NCBI GenBank assembly: GCA_944391975.1
Contig: CALXVK010000005.1
Span: forward strand, 1-43,286
Direction of reading: 5' to 3'
Source: an uncultured Clostridia bacterium
Lineage (GTDB): Bacteria > Bacillota > Clostridia > TANB77 > CAG-508
Length of the DNA: 43,286 bases
Made by a program: the position numbers and the translations under genes. Of this stretch, positions 10,437 to 19,548 are shown piece by piece (the stretch's first letter is position 1; every line of letters starts with the position of its first letter). The notes beneath the pieces were generated by a model. It was not told the origin of the DNA and did not search any database. It was given only the letters and a program-made list of their open reading frames with translations.

Positions 10437-10919
10437 TTACCTATTTTGTCCAAGAAAACCTGTTCTTTCACTTTTTTCTTTGTTAATAGGCTCATTTATT
10501 ATATCATAATTATAAGGAGCTACAACAAATATCGCATTTGAAACTTTTTCAATACGACCATCAAGCGCAGTAACAGCACCACTAACAGTATCGATAATTC
10601 TTCTAGCAATATCTTTATTTACATATTCTAAATTCATAACGATTCCATTTTTTATTTTTAATTCCCTAATTATTCCATCAACATCATCATAATTAGTTGG
10701 TTTTAGTATTTTCATTTTTATTGATTGAGATTGAGGCATACTTACAACTTTATCTCTATTTTTCTTTCTAAAAACGCTGAAAGTTTCGCCATTTGTATCT
10801 TCATCCTCTTCTTCGCCATAATCATACGCAGCATCTGTAACTTCGTAATCGTCATCTATCCCTTCATCGTTTTCTCCTACTAAATAATCCCAAATTTTTT
10901 TAAATGCAGCAACTGCCAT
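10437..10919 (-). CDS. sepF: Cell division protein SepF
   Basis: Membrane-binding, ring-forming partner of FtsZ. It has 160 residues: a short N-terminal amphipathic segment (about 1-14), an acidic linker (20-50) and the SepF core from about 68. The core shows KILKPTNYDD, a conserved stretch with LEYVNKDIARRIIDTVSGA, and FVVAPYNYDI near 135. Its own promoter lies about 65-90 bases upstream. Upstream is a HlyD-like gene, the arrangement commonly seen beside sepF in clostridia. Confidence 0.94.
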   Translation of the reverse strand: MAVAAFKKIWDYLVGENDEGIDDDYEVTDAAYDYGEEEDEDTNGETFSVFRKKNRDKVVSMPQSQSIKMKILKPTNYDDVDGIIRELKIKNGIVMNLEYVNKDIARRIIDTVSGAVTALDGRIEKVSNAIFVVAPYNYDIINEPINKEKSERTGFLGQNR

Positions 10920-10982
10920 TTTTTGAACCTCCTAATAATTTTCTCTTCATTCGTAATAAAGTTATTTTATAATCATATACAT

Positions 10983-11011
10983 AGTATCCTTCTTTTTTGT
11001 TTCATTGTCAA
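10983..11011 (-). promoter_or_regulatory. Promoter for sepF-divIVA
   Basis: Consensus TTGACA (11006-11011), a 17-base spacer and GATACT (10983-10988) on the minus strand, in the 192-base gap between the HlyD-like gene and sepF. Nothing else certain is visible in that gap; no terminator for the HlyD-like gene was found. Confidence 0.65.
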
Positions 11012-11111
11012 TACTTTTTTTAAAAATGTTATATTATTTTTTCTAAATTGTAATCTTTGTGTAACATTTTTACATCATTTTTACAAAAAATTACAATATT
11101 TTTTTACTATT

Positions 11112-12347
11112 TTACTCATTTTTTATTATTATTTGATCAAATAATTTTATTTGTGACATATTTTGTATTTCATCTACCGAATATCCTAATTCCACAAGTT
11201 CATCATTAGTATAATTTTCGACAATTGAATATGTATCATTTTGTCTTAAAACTTTTACTAATACTTTTTCAGGTACTCCCGCTTTAGAAACATATACATA
11301 TGATAAATCATTTTCTTCTACTATAGCAGAATTACTAATTTTCCATCCAGAATAACTCCACCAAACAATTTCAAAAGAAATTTTTCTATATTCAACAAGT
11401 TTTTCAACACCTTCTGTTACTCTAAAAACCAATATTCTATCTTTATTCTCTTGAACAATATATGAAATTTCAGCTGGAATTTCAGAACCATCAGATAATC
11501 TTAATATCACTTCATCTCCAACAGATGCAACTTCAGAATTTTCTGTATTTATAGGACAAGCAATATAGCAATAATAATTATTTATAATTTTCCCAGCTTC
11601 CTGACTCTCAGGAATACTCACACCAACATTTAGTCCAAAACTATCTAAAAGTTCAGTAGATAGATAACTAAAATCTTCATTATTTATAGTTAAAACTTCT
11701 TCTAATCCATCAACTCTATATGAGATAATTCCAGCTCTATCTGCTACAATTGTTTCCGAATTTGAATTAAGTTGATTACTTAAATTTTTTCTAGTCTCAA
11801 TTAGTTCTCTAATATATGATCCAGCAGGGCTTGCTTCACCTGCAATTTCAGCTTTTTTGGTAGCATAACTATTAAGTGTCTTTTTATATTCTTCTATATC
11901 TTGTATTGAATTTGATTTATATAATTCATTTAAAGTATTTTTTATTTCTGTTTCTAAACTTACTACATCACCATATGTTATCTGATCTTGACTATTTTGA
12001 AGAGCTTCATCAATTTGATTATCTAATTCTTCTATTTGACTATTTATCTCTTCTTCATCACCTAAATAATATCTAAAAACAGATTCTCCTTTGGAGACTC
12101 TTGAACCTTCGGAAACAATTTGACTAACACCATTAGATGAATTTGTACCGCTTAATACATTTTCATCACGGATTATATAACCTTCTGCTTCTTCTTCATA
12201 TGAAAGAGTACCTTCTTCTACTAAAAATGTATCTGTATTTCTTCCAATAAGATTTGTACCATTTAACAAAAAATATATCAAAAATCCAATTAAAAATATA
12301 ACACCTATTAACTTAAATAATCTTTTTTTCTGTATTTTTTTAAGCAC
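11112..12347 (-). CDS. HlyD-like membrane-anchored adaptor protein
   Basis: Membrane fusion/adaptor-type protein of 411 residues. A basic N-terminus is followed by one membrane segment (about 11-29). A lipoyl-like half motif (about 40-95) is interrupted by a helical coiled-coil hairpin (100-190). The second lipoyl half (195-215) and beta-barrel-like domains follow to the C-terminus. Start is GTG at 12347 with AAGGAG seven bases upstream; it overlaps the last 8 bases of miaA. No transporter ATPase or permease is adjacent, so an efflux role is not supported here. Proteins of this type next to sepF are usually just called HlyD family. Confidence 0.75.
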   Translation of the reverse strand: MLKKIQKKRLFKLIGVIFLIGFLIYFLLNGTNLIGRNTDTFLVEEGTLSYEEEAEGYIIRDENVLSGTNSSNGVSQIVSEGSRVSKGESVFRYYLGDEEEINSQIEELDNQIDEALQNSQDQITYGDVVSLETEIKNTLNELYKSNSIQDIEEYKKTLNSYATKKAEIAGEASPAGSYIRELIETRKNLSNQLNSNSETIVADRAGIISYRVDGLEEVLTINNEDFSYLSTELLDSFGLNVGVSIPESQEAGKIINNYYCYIACPINTENSEVASVGDEVILRLSDGSEIPAEISYIVQENKDRILVFRVTEGVEKLVEYRKISFEIVWWSYSGWKISNSAIVEENDLSYVYVSKAGVPEKVLVKVLRQNDTYSIVENYTNDELVELGYSVDEIQNMSQIKLFDQIIIKNE

Positions 12348-13264
12348 TATATAACTCCTTTAAAATAAGATTCACATTTTCTTGTGTTCCATTATTTGCA
12401 TCAAGCCATATATAATCATTATTTTTTCTAAACCAAGTAAGTTGTCTTTTTGCATATCTTCTAGTTTCTTGTTTTATTTTTTCTACCATTTCATCATACG
12501 TTATTTCATTATCAATATATTCCTTAACTTCTTTATATCCTAATGCTTGTAAAGCTGTTGAAAATTCATTATATTTTTTTAGAATATTTTTAACTTCATC
12601 TACTAAACCTGATTCTAACATTATATCTACACGTTTATTAATTCTTTCATATAGAATCTCTCTTTTCATATCTATAGCAAATTTTAAAAAATCATATTCT
12701 GGTTTATTCTGTCTAGACAAAATTTCCATATCTGTTTTAGTTTTTCCGTGTAGCCTTATATATTTCTATAATCCTACAAATTCTTTTTTTATCATTTGGA
12801 CTAATTTTTTCCATTGCTTTACTATCAATTTTACATGCTTTATCATAAAGCTCTTTTAATCCTTCTTCTGATTCTGCTTGTTCCATAAGCTTATTTCTAA
12901 ATTCTAAATCAAATTTCATATCATAATAATCAATTCCATAAATCAATGAATTTACATATAATCCAGTTCCACCAACAACTATAGGTGTTTTACCTTCTGA
13001 TAAAATTTCTTTTATAGCAGATATACTGTCTCTTTTGAAATCAGATACTGTATATCTTTTAGTTGGTTCAATAAAATCAATTAAATAATGTTTTATACCT
13101 TGCATTTCTTCTTTAGTAACTTTTGCTGTTCCAATATCCATATCTTTATATATTTGCATTGAGTCAGCAGAAACAATTTCTCCATCAATTTTTTTAGCTA
13201 ATTCAATTGAAAGAGATGTTTTTCCAGATGCAGTTGGTCCAGCAATAACAATTACTTTTTCCAT
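12340..13264 (-). CDS. miaA: tRNA dimethylallyltransferase MiaA, interrupted by a +1 frameshift
   Basis: Adds a dimethylallyl group to A37 of tRNAs reading UNN codons. The first frame (from 13264) shows the P-loop GPTASGKT (residues 8-15), SADSMQIYKDMDIGTAK, and VVGGTGLYVNSLI. It ends two codons after a CGG at 12746-12748. Skipping base 12748 turns the dead-end IYKATRKN into IYKATGKT, the family's usual sequence. It continues in the second frame through the C-terminal domain with RRYAKRQLTWFRK, for 307 residues in all, a normal MiaA length. It follows mutL by 7 bases with AGGAGA as ribosome site. Both halves keep all expected motifs, so this looks like recent loss, sequence error or programmed frameshifting rather than an old pseudogene. 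Confidence 0.92.
12746..12748 (-). other. CGG codon at the miaA frameshift
   Basis: Minus-strand context ACA-C-GGA-AAA-ACT. The zero frame reads CGG AAA AAC TAA; omitting the C gives GGA AAA ACT (Gly-Lys-Thr) and restores the MiaA sequence. Confidence 0.85.
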
Positions 13265-13271
13265 ATTAATT

Positions 13272-15791
13272 CTATCTCCTACTAAATTTTTTCTCTAAAT
13301 CGCTAAGCGTAATTTTTATTGCTGTTGGTCTACCATGTGGACAAGAAAATGGATTTGGAAGTGTTAATAATTTTTTCATTAAACTATCTACTTCTCTTTC
13401 ATCTAATTTCATATTTCCTTTAACCGCTGATTTACAAGCAACTGTAGCTATAAATTTATCTTCTTTTTCTTGTTTTGCAGTTACAGCAACAGTATCCATT
13501 TCATCTAATATTTCTAAAAATAATTTTTTGGTATTAAGCTGCTCGCACATACTAGGAACAGCTGTTAATTTCACAGTATTCTCTCCAAATTCTTCAAATT
13601 CAAATCCTGCTTTTTTAAACATCTCTTGATTTTCTCTGGCTATATCCATTTCCTTATGTGTCATAGTTATAATATCTGCTAGTAAAAGCATCTGAGAATC
13701 CTTTTCTGTAGTACTATAATAATTTGCTTTTACTTTTTCATACATAATTCTTTCATGAGCAGCATGTTGATCAATTAAAAACATTTCATCTTTTATTTGA
13801 ATGATAATATATGTAGAGAAAACTATTCCAATAAATTTATATTTTATTTCTGGTACATAAGTATTTTCATTATCAAATACATTCATATTCTCAGAATTAG
13901 CATATTTTAAATATCCAGATCCATTAATTTTTGCTTCTTCCTCTTCTTTGGTTCTTCTAATCTCTTGCACATCTGTACCAAATACTTTTTTATACATATT
14001 TGCAAATTCTGGTGTAACTGGTCCTTTTATATCTTTTAAACCTTCTCTTACTTTTGCTGTATCTATAAATTGTGTATCATCTATTCCAGAATCCATTTTC
14101 ATTTTTAAAAGTTTTTCTGTTACTTCATCAATTGCTTCTGCATCTTTTGATTTATCATCTTCTACTGATTCTTTTAATTCTTCATCATTTACATTTTTAA
14201 CATTATCTATAACTTCTGTTTTTTGTTCTAAAGAATTTGCAATAGATTTAGTAGAATCTATTCTGACAGTTTCTCCATTTAATGCAGAAGTTATATCAAA
14301 ATCTATTTCTTTTGTATCACTAGAAATTATAGTATCACCTATTTTAGCCTTTTTTACTTCATTTTCTGGTGCATCGTTTTCATTAAGTTCAAGTTCTTCC
14401 ATAGGTTTAATTTCTGATACAAAATTTTCAGCTTTTATTGTAGGTTCCTCAATTGCAACAGATGTTTTTATTGAATTAGAATCATCATCTTTATCACTTT
14501 CTAATTCTAGACTTTTGCTATCAACAGCTTTTAACTTATCACTTACTAATTCTTCTGAATCAAAAACTCTTGATTTTGCATTTTGTCTATATTCAAAAAT
14601 TTCTCTTAAATTATTATTTTCTATTTCTTCTTTAGTTTCCTCAGGTTCTTTTAAAATCTTTTTAAAAAATCCTGTAAATGCATTTTTATGTGGTTTAAAT
14701 TCTTTATTTTCTTCCTTGATTTCCTCATTTTTTTCATCAACTGTTAACTGATTTTCTGGCTTTTTATCGATATTTATAGGTTTTTCAATATTTTCAATAT
14801 TCTCACCTTTTGCTAAACCTGATTTTATAGCATGATATACTGCTTTAAATACTTTTCCTTCTTCTTCAAATCTAACTTCAAGTTTTGCAGGATGAACATT
14901 AACATCTACTTTTTTTGGACTAATATCAACATTTAAAATCAAAAATCCATGTTTTCCACCTGGCACAACACCTTTATAAGCTTGATCAGCTGCTGCTGTT
15001 AAATTTTTATCTTTTACATATCTGTTATTTACAAAAAACAATTGATGCGCTCTTGTATTTCTAGCTATTTCTGGTTTTCCAACAACACCTGTAACTCTTA
15101 TATCTTCATATGTATAATCAACATCCATAATTCCACTTGCAATATCTTTTCCATATATACTATAAACTACAGATTGAAAATTTCCACTTCCATTTGTTTG
15201 TATAACAGTTTTTCCTGTATTAATAAGTTTAATAGAAACATCTTTATTAACAAGTGCAATTCTAGTTATTGCATCTTCAATATATCCTGCTTCTGTAAAA
15301 TCTTTTTTCAAGAATTTATATCTTACAGGTGTATTAAAAAATAGATTTTTTACTGTTATAGAAGTTCCAACAGGAGCTCCAACTTCTGACTTATCTAAAA
15401 CTCTTCCTGCTTCAACTACAATTCTATGTCCAGTTTCATCTTCTTCTCTTTTAGTAACCATCTCAACATTTGCTATTGAAGCAATACTAGCTAGAGCCTC
15501 ACCTCTAAACCCCATAGTTGTTATTGTTTCTAAATCTTGAGCTTGTCTTATTTTACTTGTAGCATGACGTTCAAATGCAATTTCCATATCATCTTCAGCC
15601 ATTCCAGAGCCGTCATCAGTTACTTTTATTAATGAAATTCCACCATTTTTTATTTCAACAGTTATGTTTTTAGCTCCTGCATCTATTGAATTTTCAACCA
15701 TTTCTTTTACAACAGATGCAGGTCTTTCTATAACTTCACCAGCTGCAATTTTATTTATAGTCAAATCATCTAAAAGAACAATTTTTCCCAT
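13272..15791 (-). CDS. mutL: DNA mismatch repair protein MutL with an extra-long linker
   Basis: Mismatch-repair ATPase and nicking endonuclease. The GHKL ATPase domain covers about residues 1-330, with IAAGEVIERPASVVKEM, DNGSGM-type VTDDGSGM and GFRGEALASI. The C-terminal domain has the endonuclease motif DQHAAHERIMYE (about 672), ACKSAVKG and CPHGRP (about 820), so it should be a nicking-type MutL. The linker (about 345-630) is nearly 300 residues of acidic, low-complexity sequence, so the 839-residue protein exceeds the usual 600-680. The ATG at 15791 has AAAGGA nine bases upstream; the in-frame TTG at 15809 would overlap that site. miaA follows directly; mutS is not next to it. Confidence 0.95.
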   Translation of the reverse strand: MGKIVLLDDLTINKIAAGEVIERPASVVKEMVENSIDAGAKNITVEIKNGGISLIKVTDDGSGMAEDDMEIAFERHATSKIRQAQDLETITTMGFRGEALASIASIANVEMVTKREEDETGHRIVVEAGRVLDKSEVGAPVGTSITVKNLFFNTPVRYKFLKKDFTEAGYIEDAITRIALVNKDVSIKLINTGKTVIQTNGSGNFQSVVYSIYGKDIASGIMDVDYTYEDIRVTGVVGKPEIARNTRAHQLFFVNNRYVKDKNLTAAADQAYKGVVPGGKHGFLILNVDISPKKVDVNVHPAKLEVRFEEEGKVFKAVYHAIKSGLAKGENIENIEKPINIDKKPENQLTVDEKNEEIKEENKEFKPHKNAFTGFFKKILKEPEETKEEIENNNLREIFEYRQNAKSRVFDSEELVSDKLKAVDSKSLELESDKDDDSNSIKTSVAIEEPTIKAENFVSEIKPMEELELNENDAPENEVKKAKIGDTIISSDTKEIDFDITSALNGETVRIDSTKSIANSLEQKTEVIDNVKNVNDEELKESVEDDKSKDAEAIDEVTEKLLKMKMDSGIDDTQFIDTAKVREGLKDIKGPVTPEFANMYKKVFGTDVQEIRRTKEEEEAKINGSGYLKYANSENMNVFDNENTYVPEIKYKFIGIVFSTYIIIQIKDEMFLIDQHAAHERIMYEKVKANYYSTTEKDSQMLLLADIITMTHKEMDIARENQEMFKKAGFEFEEFGENTVKLTAVPSMCEQLNTKKLFLEILDEMDTVAVTAKQEKEDKFIATVACKSAVKGNMKLDEREVDSLMKKLLTLPNPFSCPHGRPTAIKITLSDLEKKFSRR

Positions 15792-15939
15792 AACTCCCGT
15801 TCCTTTCAATTCTAGAAATTCTTTAAAATTTTAAAATTTTGCATAAGACACTTCTAGACGATATAATATTTTTTGATTATTATATCATTAAAAAATTTTT
15901 TTGTGTAGAGTATAGAAAAAACTTTTTTCATTTTTTTAT

Positions 15940-16464
15940 TTACTCATCTTCTAAATAATCAGCCAAATTTTGATTAACAGGTGACTTAACATCTCTTTGT
16001 TCTTTTCTTTCTTGTCTTATTTCTTCTTTAACTTCTGCTTTAATTTCAGTATCTTTATTATCTTTTGATTCATCATTTTTGCAGAATTTATTTATAACTT
16101 CTGGAATATAATCAACAATTTTATCAATAGTAGATGTGTAATTTATTGGCATTAATTTTATATTTTCTTTATTTATAACTAAAAAAGCAACCGGATTTAT
16201 TGAAACTGCTGCTCCACTACCACCACCAAAAGGAAGTTTATATTGCATTTCTTCTTCTTTTTCCTTTTTCTTATATTCATTTAAAGTTTCTGCATTAAAT
16301 TCACTTCCTCCTGCTGCAAACCCAAAGCAAACTTTAGAAATAGGAATAATCATAACATCTGCAGATGTTTCTATAGGTTCTCCTATAATAGTATTTACAT
16401 CTACCATATCTTGTATACTATTCATAGCAGTTCTCATAAGTCCCTCAATTGGATGTTCACTCAT
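15940..16464 (-). CDS. ytfJ: Sporulation protein YtfJ (GerW family)
   Basis: GerW-family protein needed for proper spore germination in Bacillus. The 174 residues show the conserved N-terminus HPIEGLMRTAMNSI, VNTIIGEPIE, VMIIPISKVCFGFAAGGSEF and a glycine-rich GGGSGAAVSINPVAFLV stretch (about 85-105). The C-terminal 45 residues are charged and variable. It lies downstream of a YtfI-like gene, as in Bacillus. Its presence is the best evidence that the host forms spores. Confidence 0.92.
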   Translation of the reverse strand: MSEHPIEGLMRTAMNSIQDMVDVNTIIGEPIETSADVMIIPISKVCFGFAAGGSEFNAETLNEYKKKEKEEEMQYKLPFGGGSGAAVSINPVAFLVINKENIKLMPINYTSTIDKIVDYIPEVINKFCKNDESKDNKDTEIKAEVKEEIRQERKEQRDVKSPVNQNLADYLEDE

Positions 16465-16544
16465 AAATATCTTTCCCTTCTATATTAGATTTTTCAATAT
16501 TCTTATTATTTACAAAAAAAATAAAATATATACATATTAGAATA

Positions 16545-17120
16545 TCATTGAGTAATAGTAGTTTTTGTTTTATTATTTTTTGTATTAAAAATAACATTTT
16601 TTAAATCAATAGTTTTTATAGAAAGGCTAGTCCTACCTTCATAATAAATTTCTATTTTATTAAATTCAGGAAGTATTTTATAATCAATATTTTTATTATC
16701 TATTTTTCGAATTTTTTTCTTTAAAAGTTCAGGAATTAAACTAGATATTAAAGTTACCAAAAAAACTGTTATAAACATATTTTCAGCACCTATTCTTAAT
16801 GTAAATCTTGCAAAATCGATTTTTATATTTAATTTATTTGCCATTTTTAATTCTTTCTTTTTCAAATTTTTTATAATAATTTCTTTAAATTCAAGATTAA
16901 AAATTTTTTTATATGAAAAAAATTTTCCTAAAACTGTAATACCATTTTTGTCACATTTTAATCCAAATACTTTTAAAAAGCCGAATAAAAAAATTCCGAT
17001 TCTAATTCGAAAATCAGCATTATTAATATTTAATTCAATTTTCTCAACACTTATTTTTATCTTAGAAAAAATAAATCCTAAAAAAATAAATATAATACAA
17101 AAAAAGACTATATTTAGCAT
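16545..17120 (-). CDS. DUF2953 / YtfI-like membrane-associated protein
   Basis: A 191-residue protein with an N-terminal membrane segment (about 3-20), a central basic amphipathic region and a second hydrophobic helix (about 112-132, VFLVTLISSLIPELL). The C-terminal beta-rich part ends in a Lys/Thr tail. Its size, layout and position before ytfJ fit the DUF2953 (YtfI) family, a sporulation-associated protein of unknown biochemical role. Sequence similarity within this family is low, so context carries much of the call. Confidence 0.65.
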   Translation of the reverse strand: MLNIVFFCIIFIFLGFIFSKIKISVEKIELNINNADFRIRIGIFLFGFLKVFGLKCDKNGITVLGKFFSYKKIFNLEFKEIIIKNLKKKELKMANKLNIKIDFARFTLRIGAENMFITVFLVTLISSLIPELLKKKIRKIDNKNIDYKILPEFNKIEIYYEGRTSLSIKTIDLKNVIFNTKNNKTKTTITQ

Positions 17121-17195
17121 ATAAAAACCTCTTTATTGCTATAGTCTTTCCTAATTTTAAAAATATAATACCATATTTTTACTTTTATAATTTAT

Positions 17196-17957
17196 TTATA
17201 AATTATTATTTTTCTTACGTTTTGAAATAACAATATCTCCAAATAATTCTTCCTGATTAGTTAATATCTTATTTCTTCTACTTAATTCTAAAACACCAGT
17301 AAATGCTGTTACTACTTCAGCTTTTGGTTTTTCTTTAATTGAAAATCTTTTTCCAAATATAAAACTTGGTTTTTTTATAAGCTCTTTATAAATTTCTTTA
17401 ACTTTATCTCCAACACTATATGTATCTGATAAAGCAATTTTTTGAATATTATTAGCATATTCGTTTTTCTTATCTTTATTTTTCTGAATTATTTTTTTAT
17501 ATGTATTTACAATATCTTTTTCTTCATATTTTACTTCTAATGTTTGTTTAGGAAGTTCAATCATTTCTGGTAGCTTAAACATTCTTTTAGAATATTCATT
17601 ATATCTTTTTCTAAATTCTTTACAAATTTCTTTATATTTTTTATATTCTATAATTCTTCTAATTAACTCATCTTCAGTAAGTTCAGCTTCATCCTCAACC
17701 TCTTTAGGTAGTAAACCTTTTGATTTTATTAAAAGAAGAGTTGATGCCATTACTAAAAACTCACTTGCAATTTCTAAATTTAAACTCTCCTGTTCTTCTA
17801 AATAGTCTATATATTGTTTTGCAATATCATCTATAGAAACTTCATATATATTCATTTTTTCTTTATCAATTAGATAACATAACAAATCTAATGGACCTTC
17901 AAAATTATCTAAACGCAATTCATATTTATTTGATTCTAAAGTTAATACTCTATCCAT
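17196..17957 (-). CDS. scpA: Segregation and condensation protein ScpA
   Basis: Kleisin subunit of the SMC condensin complex, 253 residues. It has the typical N-terminal LDNFEGPLDLLCYLIDKEKMNIYEV (family signature around residues 17-41), DIAKQYIDYLEE, FLVMASTLLLIKSKGLLP (about 67-84), a charged helical middle, and a C-terminal winged-helix-like segment with VVTAFTGVLELSRR. scpB, which usually follows scpA, is missing here: the next gene is the YtfI-like one. A promoter with a perfect TATAAT lies 42-70 bases upstream. Confidence 0.93.
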   Translation of the reverse strand: MDRVLTLESNKYELRLDNFEGPLDLLCYLIDKEKMNIYEVSIDDIAKQYIDYLEEQESLNLEIASEFLVMASTLLLIKSKGLLPKEVEDEAELTEDELIRRIIEYKKYKEICKEFRKRYNEYSKRMFKLPEMIELPKQTLEVKYEEKDIVNTYKKIIQKNKDKKNEYANNIQKIALSDTYSVGDKVKEIYKELIKKPSFIFGKRFSIKEKPKAEVVTAFTGVLELSRRNKILTNQEELFGDIVISKRKKNNNL

Positions 17958-17998
17958 TTTTCTCCTCTATATAAAAATTATATTTTTTTGCTTTTTAG

Positions 17999-18027
17999 AT
18001 TATAACAAAGAAAATTTAAAAAAGCAA
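17999..18027 (-). promoter_or_regulatory. Probable scpA promoter
   Basis: Perfect -10 TATAAT (17999-18004) with a 17-base spacer and a weak -35 TTGCTT (18022-18027) on the minus strand, between the sortase stop and scpA. Confidence 0.5.
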
Positions 18028-18036
18028 TTGTATTTT

Positions 18037-18645
18037 TTATACTGATTTTGCCTTTACTATTAAGCGAGTATCTTTATTTATAGTACATGTACATAAAGTA
18101 AGTGTTTTTAAATTTTCTTCATTTTTTATAACTTCATAAATATCATTTTCATTTATTTCATAGATATCATATATATAATAACTATATTCTACTCCTTGTA
18201 AATCTTCTAAAATAATTTTATCTCCAATCTTTAATTTATTTATATTTCCAAAAAATCTATCATCAAAATAATTATGACCCATTATGCATATATTACCATT
18301 CTCATTTAAATTTCCACCAGAAAATTTGCAAGGCAATATTTTTAAATTATTTTCTGTATAATTTTTATATACAAAATATTCTAAATTAATTTTTTCTATT
18401 TTCAATGTACAAAAATATATATCGTTTTTATAATATTCTTCACTATTATAACTTTCAAATAATGAAACTATTTTAGCATTTTGACTCACAATTTTAGTGA
18501 TTTCATATTCATTTTCTTTTATATTACTTTCTTTTAAAATATATATAAATAAAATAATTATAGCCAAAAAAGATATTATAAATTGAATTTTAAAAATTTT
18601 TCTATAATTTTTTATTTTATTTTTAGTTTCTAGTATTTGATTCAT
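18037..18645 (-). CDS. Sortase family transpeptidase
   Basis: Cell-wall sorting enzyme that joins surface proteins or pilins to peptidoglycan or each other. The 202 residues contain one N-terminal membrane anchor (about 19-38), the catalytic histidine in IMGHNY (about 121), the active-site cysteine in TLCTCT (about 185) and the catalytic arginine in DTRLIV (about 193). Class cannot be fixed with confidence; the short single-anchor form suits class D or E. No substrate with an LPXTG-type signal is in the window. The start has no ribosome site; instead a TATAAT sits six bases upstream, raising the possibility of a leaderless message. Confidence 0.85.
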   Translation of the reverse strand: MNQILETKNKIKNYRKIFKIQFIISFLAIIILFIYILKESNIKENEYEITKIVSQNAKIVSLFESYNSEEYYKNDIYFCTLKIEKINLEYFVYKNYTENNLKILPCKFSGGNLNENGNICIMGHNYFDDRFFGNINKLKIGDKIILEDLQGVEYSYYIYDIYEINENDIYEVIKNEENLKTLTLCTCTINKDTRLIVKAKSV

Positions 18646-18712
18646 ATATATATTATAAACATAAATTTAATTAATAAACTTTATTTTAAAACTATTAGAA
18701 GTACCTTAAAAA

Positions 18713-19417
18713 TTAAAATTTCCAAACTTTAATCTTTTGTTCTATATTTTTATAATTTTTCATCTGTTTACTCAAAAGATTATAAAAACTCTTGCAATGT
18801 GTTTTATATTTTAAATGGCAGAACTCGTGTAATACAACATATTCTAAAATAACTTTATCAAATTTAACAATTTCAGGATTAATAAAAATAACTTTATTTT
18901 GTTCATCATACATTCCAAGAGTTTTGTCTAATCTTTTTATAACATAATCATCAGGAGCAATTCCTAATTCTTTTCTAGTTTTTTCCATAGTTTCTTCAAT
19001 TTCTTTTTCAGCAATTTTCTTATAAAATTTTTCTATAATCAAATCTATTATTTTAGTATTATTAGAATTTTTATATTTAGAAGGTAATTCTATTTTTATT
19101 GTTTTATTCTCTAAATATAATTCAGGAACTTTTATTAATTTATAGAAAATTTTTAAGTTATAATCTTCTCCAAAAACTTTAACAATTCTTTTTTCTGTAT
19201 TTAATTCTTTTAATGAATTTAATTGCTCATATTCTTTTAATTTTTGAATTATCCAGGATTTTTTATCTGAAATAATTTCTTCTATTTTTCTTTTACTAAC
19301 ATACCATGGAGCACTAACTGCAACTTGGCCATTTTGTACAGATATAGCAAGATTTTTAGTAAAACTTTTATCTATTGTATAAGTAATAAAATCATTATTT
19401 TTTTTAAAAAATCCCAT
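18713..19417 (-). CDS. YgjP-like (DUF45/M48-type) zinc metallopeptidase
   Basis: Predicted cytoplasmic zinc peptidase of 234 residues. It shows an N-terminal beta-rich UTP pyrophosphatase/YgjP-like region and the zinc-binding helix LHEFCHLKYKTHCKSF near residue 195, with a third histidine at the usual distance. A longer reading to 19468 is ruled out because the promoter -10 box (19473-19478) lies only 5 bases from it. The ATG at 19417 has AGGAGG eight bases upstream. Family function is not firmly established. Confidence 0.85.
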   Translation of the reverse strand: MGFFKKNNDFITYTIDKSFTKNLAISVQNGQVAVSAPWYVSKRKIEEIISDKKSWIIQKLKEYEQLNSLKELNTEKRIVKVFGEDYNLKIFYKLIKVPELYLENKTIKIELPSKYKNSNNTKIIDLIIEKFYKKIAEKEIEETMEKTRKELGIAPDDYVIKRLDKTLGMYDEQNKVIFINPEIVKFDKVILEYVVLHEFCHLKYKTHCKSFYNLLSKQMKNYKNIEQKIKVWKF

Positions 19418-19472
19418 TTTCAATTCCTCCTGTTCATAAAAATTTGTTTTCCAAATTTCTGTTTGCAAAATT

Positions 19473-19501
19473 ATTTTACATCATGAACAATCGTTTGTCA
19501 A
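19473..19501 (-). promoter_or_regulatory. Promoter of the YgjP-like gene
   Basis: TTGACA (19496-19501), 17-base spacer, TAAAAT (19473-19478) on the minus strand. It fixes the downstream start at 19417. Confidence 0.8.
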
Positions 19502-19510
19502 TACTTTTTT

Positions 19511-19548
19511 AAAAAATAAAATCTCGAATTTTTTTTATCGAGATTTTA
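19511..19548 (-). terminator. Intrinsic terminator after the phosphoesterase gene
   Basis: Perfect 11-bp arms (19517-19527 and 19538-19548) around a 10-base A/T loop, followed on the minus strand by six T. The right arm overlaps the stop codon of the gene. Confidence 0.85.

Noticed and set aside
12700-12800. Conserved stimulators such as a Shine-Dalgarno-like sequence before the CGG sites
   Set aside because: AAGG occurs 5' of the miaA site but nothing comparable precedes the phosphoesterase or U32 sites, so no shared stimulator could be defined.
13948-14751. A 267-codon plus-strand frame opposite mutL
   Set aside because: It is the complement of the acidic MutL linker, which gives Ser/Phe/Leu-rich low-complexity sequence. 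There is no credible start.
15860-15886. Inverted GATATAATA/TATTATATC between ytfJ and mutL as a terminator
   Set aside because: Short, purely A/T stem without a T tail on the minus strand; probably chance in AT-rich DNA.
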